From contig JAJKFL010000012.1 of NCBI GenBank assembly GCA_021186555.1, positions 19,231,711 through 19,295,710 of the forward strand: DNA of 64,000 nt. Reading direction: 5' to 3'. The notes beneath the pieces are model-generated. The model saw nothing but the letters and a program-made list of their open reading frames with translations, ran no database searches and was not told where the DNA came from. The DNA is from Reticulitermes speratus (taxonomy: Eukaryota; Arthropoda; Insecta; Blattodea; Rhinotermitidae). The translations under genes were made by a program, and so were the position numbers. Positions 56,386-64,000 of the stretch are shown here, piece after piece. Within the stretch, counting starts at the first letter, position 1, and every line of letters begins with the position of its first letter.

Positions 56386-57904
56386 TTTCATCTTTAAAGG
56401 GTTAAAGGTAACCTAAAGCGAAATATAAATATCTGATGTAATTCATTATAGTAGTTGCGACAGAATTGATTGTTGCTGTTTGGAGTTAATTACTTGGGCA
56501 TATGTTTGTAATTAATTTTATTAGGCGTAATATAGGTTGTCATATTATTACATACGATTAAAATTCGTACTTGAATACTTCGATTGCACATAGGATAGAG
56601 TCTAATCAATCCATTAATAATTATTAATGTTAATTACTTGTCGTGTTACCCGTATGTGTTTTAGTAACGTATACACATATTTACAAAGTGCAATCTGTGT
56701 ACCTTTTAATAGCAGTCCGGTACGATCCAGGATAAAACCATTTCCTCGTCCATGCTGTATATTATATGCACAATTATAAACCTCAGTTTTGCTACTCGCG
56801 GCTTCAAACGGTGTTATTCCTTATCTGATAAGTTCGCAAGTTTCTACATATACATCCAGAATTCCCCGCAAACGACCTTAAAAATGCACTTTCATGAATG
56901 TGAAAAGTTGTCTCATTCTTCAGGGAGATAGCGCCTTTTGTTATCCAGATATTGTAGAAATCCAGCTTTATACTTTTGCAGGTTTCAAGCTTCTGTAATA
57001 TACTTGGAAAATAAACCCAGATAAGGTGAGGTAAGATGATAGAAAAGGTCCCAAAGTAGTGTTTACGAAAACAGCAGGATTGAAAGTAGAAAACTGAATG
57101 CGTTAAGCAGTTTGAGAAAGACAACTAAGGGGAGGCGAGTTGGTTCTTTTGGCATACATAATTTGGTAGGCATGTTTGGATGACTGTTTTTAAAGGCGAG
57201 GACTCAAATTGGCACACTTCCAGTTGCCAAGCGACGCAAATGATTTTTATCTCTCACTGCTTTAATGAAAACTATCTCAGCTTGGTCTCGTATATCGACG
57301 TGTTAAAAACCCGGACATTAATATTGCTACATGATACCTTGCATCCTAAGCCTGTCGTTTTATTCACGTGCAGGTTGGTGTGGGGGGGCAAGCTGTAGAC
57401 TCGTATCTGGAGGTGTTGGTTAGAATGTCGGCCGGGACACTGGCTGTCCTGACGTAATTTTATTTTAATTTTTCTCAGTTGCAGAGGAAAATTCCCGGAT
57501 GGTATCTCTATTGCACTACGACTGATTTATTGCAAATTATTTTAAATTCGCCTTTAATTGATCCTGTGTTTTGATACTGGCAGGACCTTATAATAAACCA
57601 CACAACACTTTGTTCATTCATTATCAACTGACAGAAATGTATATGTCGCACAATCGATGGTAAATTTACACATAATACGTTAGTTGTTGAGTGTTAAATA
57701 CGCCGTATTTTCCTCCTCGTATGACACATTTGGTCCTGTAAAATGTGCCCATAATTCACTCCGCTTCTTAACAGCGGATGATAAATTGTTAAATAAGTAG
57801 GCTATAAAATCCGCAAAAACGCCTCGCTAATTATAAGATGTGTTTTGTCACTTGTTGCGCCTTATGAGGCGGAAAATACGGTATTTAAAAACCCAATGTT
57901 ACCG
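56386..57904. other. unassigned
   Basis: AT-rich, no recognised repeat. A 106-codon minus frame (56804-57124) has no domain. Confidence 0.5.
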
Positions 57905-58165
57905 CGTGAAAATGGGCGGGTAAACAACGCTCACGGTGATATTATTGTAACAAGTGGGGCGAACAAACAACGCGCACGGTGATATTATTGTAACAAGTGG
58001 AGCGAACAAACAACGCGCACTGTGATATTATTGTAACAAGTGGGCGAACAAACAACGCGCACGGTGATATTATTGTAACAAGTGGGGCGAACAAACAACG
58101 CGCACTGTGATATTATTGTAACAAGTGGGGCGAACAAACAATGCGCACGGTGATATTGTAACAAA
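57905..58165. repeat. 43-44-bp tandem repeat, six copies
   Basis: Unit GGGGCGAACAAACAACGCGC + ACGGTGATATTATTGTAACAAGT, with G/T at ACGG/ACTG alternating. The last copy is shortened. Confidence 0.94.
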
Positions 58166-58524
58166 TTTCGAGCAAGAGACACACCGACAAGTTGACCACG
58201 GTTCTCCCACGTGTGCTGTCCACAGATCTGCAAGATTGCACAAATAAATAAACGCCACTTGTAAAGGCGTGGCAATTGAAGTGAGATTTGTACTTTTATT
58301 TCAAGATTTTTTCTTTTAATTGTACAGATAGTGTCTGCTTTGGGACCCACACTGAATGTTGTAACCGTTCACTGAGCCTGTGTTTTAGGAACCAGAGCTT
58401 AATACGCTTCATATCGTCGCTTTCAGAACAACACTTTTCATTGTCACGTCGTATACTGAGCTACGCTGCTACAAAGAAGCAGCAACAGAATGGACAATAA
58501 TATTAAATAATTATATGAAGGTTT
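58166..58524. other. unassigned
   Basis: No gene. AAATAAATAAACGCC near 58243 could be a SINE tail. Confidence 0.45.
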
Positions 58525-58660
58525 CAGTCTTTCGCCACTGTGTAGTTGTGACCTGGCTTTTCGTCAAGAATACCTGGACTTCTTGACGACAGGCGGTCCC
58601 GAAACTTCAGTAACCAGCTACCAACATATGCTGTGTAACATCCAAGAAGAGCGAAGGCCC
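58525..58660. repeat. GACGTTTCGG palindromic element, worn
   Basis: GTCCCGAAACTTCAGTAACC with TTCTTGACGACAGG upstream, and the terminal block AACATCCAAGAAGAGCGAAGGCC. Both arms are decayed. Confidence 0.6.
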
Positions 58661-58844
58661 TGTTTGTATGAACTTTGGTGATTGGCTGTGAGGTTAGCTA
58701 CATTACCTTCACTCAGTGACAGCAAAGTAATTATTATACTTGCTAGTTGCTTTAACTTTAACGAAATCTCTGCTTTACTCACACATTATATATATATATT
58801 CACTCATTCAACCAACGAATGGACTTATAAATAAATTTTCACTA

Positions 58845-58889
58845 TACCCTACATATGTTTCGGCCTTAATTTGGCCATCATCAGAGGTA
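58845..58889 (-). ncRNA. hammerhead ribozyme-like motif, left arm
   Basis: Stem I TACCT with GGGTA (one wobble), core CTGATGA, one T, stem II GGCC / GGCC with a 7-base loop, GAAA, C-ATAT-G stem III, cleavage triplet GTA. Confidence 0.65.
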
Positions 58890-58966
58890 ACTGGCTATGT
58901 ACACTTCACTTATCACCGTCCATTTGGCACTGTTATTCAACTATTATTTTGTCAGTGTTACACTGT

Positions 58967-59011
58967 TACCCCTGATGATGGCCAAATTAAGGCCGAAACA
59001 TATGTAAGGTA
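58967..59011 (+). ncRNA. hammerhead ribozyme-like motif, right arm
   Basis: Same layout as its partner. Stem I TACC with GGTA after one C-A mismatch at the base. Cleavage triplet GTA at 59004-59006. Confidence 0.62.
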
Positions 59012-59085
59012 TAGTGAAAATTTATTTATAAGTGCATTCGTTGGTTGAATGAGTGAATATTAATACTAAGATGCACGGTGAACAC

Positions 59086-59785
59086 AAAGTAAAATTAATA
59101 TATATATAGGTGTTTTTACAGGAGTTTCAGAAAGAACAGCTATTTTCTAAACAGCATTCATTGGTCGGGAGAGGCAATGTGTTTCCTGTCATGTAGAAAC
59201 TGAATGTTTAAGTAGAATTTAGATGAATTGTATGCTTCAGAGATAGAATTGTATGTTCTTAAATTGTGAGACAAAGAAAGAGGAAGAAACATAAAAAAAG
59301 AAAGAAAGGAAGAAAGAAGTTGAAGCGAAGAGAAACTGAGAAAGAAAGAGTGAAAGGGTGCACGAATAAATAAATGACTCATAAAATGGACGCCGTGTTC
59401 TAATCCGTGTAGTTAAAACAGCGTCGTTAAACAACGCGAGATTCAGTCAAACGAGCAAACAAGATGAGGACAAGATGCGAAGAAAGGGGACAGAAGGGGA
59501 CTGGAGGAAAATGAGGCGAGGAAAACAGCAATAAAGAGATAATATACAAATAAAACTATTTTATCTAAGACCTTTTTTTTTGCTGACACTGCGGATTTGG
59601 AATCTGGAGCATCTTAAAAAGAACGCGTAGTGAAAGCTCGCATAATGCCATCGGTGGAGTACTTAAAGAGAGAAGGAAACTTCGTAAACATGTTGAAACT
59701 GCTTCGCTATCGCATTCTTTGAGAAACATGTCCCACTTGAGTCATCCCTGGAACACCGGTACCTCGCAATACCTACGCACGTAAC
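59086..59785. other. unassigned, with a purine tract
   Basis: Nearly pure purine run at about 59265-59358 (GAAAGAGGAAGAAAC...). No gene. Confidence 0.5.
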
Positions 59786-59788
59786 TTA

Positions 59789-60500
59789 ATGCCGGCCACA
59801 CACGCTCCGGCGGCCTGTCAGTTCTGCCTGCACAGTTATGCCTGCGACAGGCCGCCGGAGCGTGTGTAGGGTCCGGCACACCTTTCAGTTATAACTGTAC
59901 AGGCGGCCGGAGCAAATACGAAAACTCGTTCGACCAACCGGCAGGCCGGAGGACTGCGCAGGCGTACCGGAGCGTGTGTAGGTTCCGGCCGGCCGGAACG
60001 GCGTCAATTCAGGGCACGTGTTGAAGCCAGTCAGAACCTCCTCATCACTGTATTTTTCTTTTCAATTAATGGCGCCACTAATGAAAGGAGTTGTAAGTAT
60101 GTTTCTTCATCCATTCGCAAATAATTATGCCAGTCTTTAGGGGCCAGCTTCAACTCAGTCAAGAAATTTACATGGGAATACGTGTTTCTTTTTTGTAACC
60201 ACTCTTTACACCACATTTTACGCTTATTTTTGCGCTTACTTTTACTCTTCATAGCTATTAGCAAGCCAACAATAGCGAGCGTGTCGTCGTCTGTTGAGGC
60301 CATGATCAAGACTAGCGGGATTCGCCTGAACGTGTGTGGGGACTTCAGTTTATCCGGCCGCCTCTCTTCAGGCGGCCTGCGCAGGCAAAACTGACAGGCC
60401 TACCTGAACGTGTGTGGGGACCAGTTTATCCGGCCGCCTCTCATTCAGGCGGCCTGCGCAGGCAAAACTGACAGGCCTACCTGAACGTGTGTGGCCGGCA
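59789..60500. mobile_element. PIF/Harbinger-type element, internally deleted
   Basis: Terminal inverted repeats begin ATGCCGGCCACACACGCTCC and, from the other end, TGCCGGCCACACACGTTCAG. They stay similar for about 40 bp. TTA lies on both sides (59786-59788, 60501-60503), the 3-bp target duplication usual for this superfamily. The left end folds on itself: ACACACGCTCCGGCGGCCTG and its complement near 59850 form perfect 22-bp arms. The right end carries a duplicated sub-terminal block of about 70-75 bp (GTTTATCCGGCCGCCTCTC...GCCTACCTGAACGTGTGTGG twice). It holds the transposase fragment at 60031-60309. Confidence 0.88.
60031..60309 (-). pseudogene. Harbinger (HARBI1-like) transposase N-terminal fragment
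   Basis: A 92-codon frame from ATG at 60309. A basic stretch KSKSKRKNKRKMWCKEWLQK is followed by FLTELKLAPKDWHNYLRMD and EETYLQLLSLVAPLIEKKNT. That W-x-(K/R)-x-W, then ELxL, then YxRM-x-xxxFxxLLxxVxPxIxxxxT order is the N-terminal region of insect PIF/Harbinger nucleases (HARBI1/ALP1-like). It ends after VMRRF, where a deletion joins the reading frame to the sub-terminal repeat. The catalytic DDE part is absent. It cannot cut DNA, but the frame itself is undamaged. Confidence 0.85.
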
Positions 60501-60599
60501 TTAGCAAGTAAGAAAGCCATCCTGTGAGTCATGCTGCAAAGGCAGTCAGTGTCTTGCTGTCAGCAGTGTCACATCGAGGTACTTGCTGTGTTGTTCTTC

Positions 60600-60770
60600 A
60601 CTGCCGTACCGTTCAGGGAGAGCGCAACCCTGATAGACAGCATCCTATTTAATGGGTACCGCGGGCTGTTTCTCCAGAGGTGAAACGACCGGAGCGTGAA
60701 GCTGACCACTCACTTCCATCTGTTGTAGAGGTATAAGAATGAGTGGAGCTATACCCCTACTTTTCGTATG
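60600..60770 (+). mobile_element. SINE-3, diverged
   Basis: AGCATCCTATTTAATGGGTA, GGTGAAACGACCGGAGCG, CACTCACTTCCATCTG and GAATGAGTGGAGCTATACCC. No head. Confidence 0.65.
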
Positions 60771-60899
60771 TATTCATAATGTGTACTGGGAAAATTATAC
60801 CCTTACTTTGTCATTATCGTGTATGAAGGTAGCAATTTTTACTTCAAATCAGACAATTCTTTTATTATATATATATTTGTCAGAATACAAATAAGAGTA

Positions 60900-61040
60900 C
60901 TATTTATTTCATTTACACCAATTAATGCACATGTAAAACCACTTTTTTGTAGTTTTTATTGTAAATTGTCACCCCTACACGTGTTTCGATCCTCGGATTA
61001 TCATCAGGGTTTTTTTTTAAAAAGCCACTATCACTTCAAT
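60900..61040 (-). repeat. single arm of the 30752-31205 inverted-repeat family
   Basis: ACCAATTAATGCACATGTAA, ACCACTTTTTTGTAG and CACGTGTTTCGATCC line up with the arm at 30752-30850. No second arm is present nearby. Confidence 0.75.
60972..61009 (-). ncRNA. hammerhead ribozyme-like motif
   Basis: Minus strand: stem I CC with GG, core CTGATGA, one T, stem II AATCC / GGATC (one mismatch), GAAA, C-ACGT-G stem III, cleavage triplet GTA. Confidence 0.5.
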
Positions 61041-61065
61041 TGCATATTTAAAAAAAAGCAAATAA

Positions 61066-61073
61066 TACTACTA

Positions 61074-61126
<53 letters not shown>

Positions 61127-61153
61127 ATAATAATAATAATAATAATAATAATA
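61066..61153. repeat. (ACT)n then (AAT)n microsatellite
   Basis: About 18 ACT units run directly into about 10 AAT units. The switch is a single substitution class. Confidence 0.95.
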
Positions 61154-61689
61154 TGCAAGAATGCAGCTCGGTATCTCCAGTACGATTAGCTTCGCGAAAA
61201 TAGAGGTATATATTCTTCTATGGTAATAGCTGTATGCAGTAAACGAATACAGTGCGATTTTGCTTAAAACTATCCAGCTGTCTAAGTGACATTCTGAGAA
61301 TCCAATAATCGCTAATTTAGTGAAGAAATATCCCTTCTCGGATGGAACCTGCAGGTCAAGTATATTCTTAAAAAATCTATACCACTGTTCCGTACCCTGA
61401 GCTACATGAATCCCGTCCACAGCCTCGCACACTCTATAAGATTAATTATTATCATTTATTTTTCCATCTACGGCTAGATCTGTCAATCTGACTCTTTCCT
61501 CCGGGCTTTCTGACGAAAATTCTGTACAACTTATTTGTCCGAGCCATACTACTTGTCCCACCTTATCGTCCTCAATTTGACAGCCCTAAATAGACCCGTC
61601 TGGTGACTTGTGTGACATTCACAATGGAAGCATTTAGTGTTTTTAAAACATTAACAACGCGAATTATAGAAGATGTTTAGAATCTTAAG
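61154..61689. other. unassigned
   Basis: Minus frame 61124-61432 includes the microsatellite and has no domain. Confidence 0.5.
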
Positions 61690-61855
61690 GTCTTCGATCT
61701 TCTGGGATGTTTTCAGCATCAGGGGGTAGTTTGTTATCGACGTTTCGGTACAGCGTGTCGGTAACAAATTACCTATGGACGCTGCGCAAAATCCCATAAG
61801 TTAGAAGACCTGAATTACACCGCTGCGAAAGCCTAAAATCTCGCACATTTCGACT
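61690..61855. repeat. GACGTTTCGG palindromic element, centre deleted
   Basis: AGGTCTTCGATCTTCTGGGA and, inverted, AATCCCATAAGTTAGAAGACCT with ATCGACGTTTCGGTACAGCG between. The TTGAAGA sides are gone. Confidence 0.7.
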
Positions 61856-62271
61856 CTTGTTGATGCTGCAGATGACCATTAAGCTTTGTATGTGTGGGAC
61901 TGAATGTGCGATGTCGGCCCATAAAGGATAAATGGGGACAGGGATTGTGCGAATACACTTGATTGCTTATAGACCTACTGAATTAAGTTTTTTCAGCCGC
62001 ATGATATAGTGACAGAGAATTTTGCTGTGCAGCGTGAACCCTTTCAAGCTTGAAATTAAATAATACAGGGTTTTGTTGTACGAGGCTGCGTAAGCCCGGC
62101 TTAAGTGTTGGAAGATTTCTAGGGCTGCTCAGTTTTTACAAACTTTTCCACAGCGTCATAATTTGAAAAAAAAAAACCCGCGTACAAAATATTCGGATCC
62201 TACCTCACAAAAATACCGAATCTTCATTACGAAGACCACTTGATGCTGCCAGGGAAATAATCGATGTAAAT
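61856..62271. other. unassigned
   Basis: No gene. Confidence 0.5.
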
Positions 62272-62560
62272 TTAAGAATCTTACAAGCGGGTTCGATTCC
62301 CGATGGTGCAATTGGAATTTTTTGTTGACATAATCCTTTCGGTCGCACTATGGCCCTGGGGTCGACTCAGCCTCCAACAGAAATGAGTACCAGAAATATT
62401 TCCTGGGGGTAAAGGCGGCCGATGCATAGGGATAACAACCTTACCGCCTTCATGTGCCGATTGTCAAAAAATCTGTGAGCCTCAACCTCCTGGAACCCTA
62501 AGGGCCTGTCCAGGCCTGTAATGGGATTGCTTTTCACCTTACCAAAATTAAATACAGCCT
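62272..62560 (+). mobile_element. SINE-4
   Basis: B box CGGGTTCGATTCCCGATGG, then TACCAGAAATATTTCCTGGG, CTTCATGTGCCGATTGTC, CTCAACCTCCTGGAACCC and GGGCCTGTCCAGG. The A box is damaged. Confidence 0.75.
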
Positions 62561-63104
62561 GTGGGGAAAATGCGGCGTATTTTTGAAAGACAAAGCGCAT
62601 GACATAAATTTACCACCGTGCTTTAAATAACTCAGTATGTATATTCTACAAGTGTTTCATTTTCATTATTAACATATCTAGATTTCCCCGGTTTGACTTT
62701 ATGCGATTTATTTATGTTTATTTGCTCTGTATGACGCAGCCGTTAAGGCGTTATATGCTCACTTGTTTCAATTACTTGGTGGTATTTGATTGCCCGTGCT
62801 GTGGTAATGGCCCATTGCTACTATGTATGCTGATTGTATGGGGAGAAACTAAATCCGTTGCAGCGTGGTTGTCATTTATGTAGTGTGGAAACTGGGATAA
62901 TTAATGGGAATATGGCGTCGTCGTGTTTGCCGCAGTCGCGTGGTTTGATTAACGCTTAAATCTCCAAATGCCGATAGGATTGTGTAGGTTTACCCGGATA
63001 TGGGTTCTTGTATTCCTCCCGACTGGCAGTAGCACTTGTTTTGTCTTCTGTTAGGTATGATTAATGAATTAATCACAGCTGAGGTAAATGGTACAGCTGT
63101 CACT
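62561..63104. other. unassigned
   Basis: No gene; the 60-codon frame at 62701-62883 has no domain. Confidence 0.5.
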
Positions 63105-63345
63105 GTGGGTAATTAAACACCGCACCATAAAGGCAAACGGAGGAGTGGCGGTATAACTCCGCGCATTCTTAACCTTCGCGATGTATGGAGGTGAGTGATG
63201 GAGTCCCTGGGTAGCCTTATCCCGAAGAAAGAGCCCACTGTGCCCATAGGATAGGAAGCTGGATGGGCTCAGAGCCGGGATGTATGCTGTGTCGAAAGGA
63301 AGTGTCTCTGATGGGTAGACGTAGCCTACTGCCATCTGACCTGTG
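63105..63345 (-). mobile_element. SINE-3, diverged
   Basis: Minus strand: GCATTCTTAACCTTCGCG, ATAGGATAGGAAGCTGG and CTCAGAGCCGGGATG. Confidence 0.65.
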
Positions 63346-63482
63346 ACGGCTTCTAGTCTAAAGAAGATTTATCAACATTTCGGAGGAATCTGCTGCCTCC
63401 ATCCTCGGAGTACATACGTGCAACATATTTCTCCTAAAAAAGGTAAAGCTCCGTCTACACCTACCGGTAGAAGAGGCTGGAC

Positions 63483-63835
63483 TAAGTGAAAAAGGTAAAG
63501 TTGTCCCTGTCCACGCCGTGAAGGCATATAGGGGCAGTAGATGTGTATCTCCACTCATTTTTAACCTCGGCACTATATGAAGGTAAGTGGTCAACTTCAC
63601 GCCCCGGCCCCTTTACCCAGAGAAAAGAAACCAGTACCCACAGAATAAGAGGCTGAGACGGCCCCTGAGCCGGTCTGGACGTTTCGGAGGAACTTTGGTA
63701 AATTTCTACCAGAATGCACGGCATCCCATCCCGGAAGGCAGTCTTCATCGTCATCTCCGTAAAAACTTCAAGCTTATTAGAAGTCTCTGTCTCCTGCTGG
63801 GTATAGAACCACGATTCCTAGGTCCTCCAGCATGT
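63483..63835 (-). mobile_element. SINE-3, interrupted in its head
   Basis: Minus strand: CACTCATTTTTAACCTCGGC, CCCCGGCCCCTTTACCC, GAGCCGGTCTGGACGTTTCG. The tRNA-like head near GGTATAGAACCACGATTCC is cut at 63836 by SINE-2. Confidence 0.8.
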
Positions 63836-64000
63836 TTTTTTTTTCCCCGTGGCTCGACAGCCCCTAGCGGGCCTAGGCCTCTTCGTTTTTCGAGGTTTCG
63901 CGATCACACACTTTAGACACACCACAGTCGGTAGGACTCCTCTGGACGAGGGACCAGCTCGTCGCAGATACCTCTACCTGACAACACACAACACTCACAA
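63836..64000 (-). mobile_element. SINE-2, runs off the window
   Basis: Minus strand: T run, GTGGCTCGACAGCCCCTAGC, GGCCTCTTCGTTTTTCGAGG to CTGACAACACACAACACTC. The head lies beyond 64000. It is inserted into the SINE-3 at 63483. Confidence 0.9.

Larger units (their letters stand above)
58795..59085. repeat. inverted-repeat element with two facing hammerhead-like motifs
   Basis: Left arm TATTCACTCATTCAACCAAC...AATTTTCACTATACC...CATATGTTTCGGCC, right arm GGCCGAAACATATGTAAGG...GGTTGAATGAGTGAATATTA. Arms about 100 bp and well matched; a 60-bp spacer has no frame. ATGCACGGTGAA follows at about 59072. Confidence 0.9.

Noticed and set aside
59265-59358. Coding or regulatory meaning of the purine tract
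   Set aside because: Simple-sequence composition explains it; triplex formation is possible but unsupported.

Overview
The window looks like intronic and intergenic DNA from a large, repeat-rich arthropod genome. A cockroach or termite (Blattodea) is most likely, and Periplaneta is my best guess. I base this on the recurring non-LTR 3' ends, the tRNA-headed SINEs and the palindromic elements, all of which I recognise only from memory. Nothing bacterial is present: no operons, ribosome binding sites, rRNA or CRISPR. Open reading frames are short, and almost all are chance readings of repeats.

One piece of host coding sequence stands out. A 162-bp exon on the minus strand (24559-24720) has consensus AG and GTAAG splice borders and symmetric phase 1. 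It encodes part of the amino-terminal domain of a kainate-type ionotropic glutamate receptor. I could not find its neighbouring exons, so much of the window may be intron of that gene.

The rest is layered repeats. (1) At least five tRNA-derived SINE families, here called SINE-1 to SINE-5, many with 9-14 bp target-site duplications (TSDs). (2) Two 5'-truncated non-LTR families: nLTR-A with a GTTA-repeat tail (87-361, 595-735, 2770-3085, 5088-5856, 38483-38580, 45573-46045, 53092-53172) and nLTR-B with a GAAT-repeat tail (29419-30062, 32145-32326, 53583-53769). (3) DNA transposon relics: a mariner transposase pseudogene (26105-26940), a mariner-like element (32120-32531), a pogo-like MITE (14038-14220), a perfect hairpin MITE (13411-13501) and a Harbinger-type element with the transposase N-terminus still open (59789-60500). 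(4) Seven main tandem arrays with units of 40, 114, 45, 30, 80, about 55-60 and 43-44 bp (plus a three-copy 36-bp array), more than 10% of the window. (5) Large inverted repeats at 9569-10002, 30752-31205, 39808-40336, 49495-49710, 52795-53075 and 58795-59085.

The most interesting signal is a set of hammerhead-ribozyme-like motifs. They have a CTGAWGA core, a stem II hairpin, GAAAC, a tiny stem III, an NUH site and a short pairing stem I. About ten copies lie mostly inside the inverted-repeat elements. This resembles the ribozyme-bearing terminal repeats of Penelope-like retroelements. All copies carry one extra base between the core and stem II. A second family has the same layout but T in place of the core C.

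The history reads as repeated nesting: SINE into non-LTR, non-LTR into SINE, non-LTR into mariner, SINE into SINE, and a poly(A)-ended fragment into a chimeric SINE. Stretches listed as unassigned were read on both strands without finding a convincing gene.
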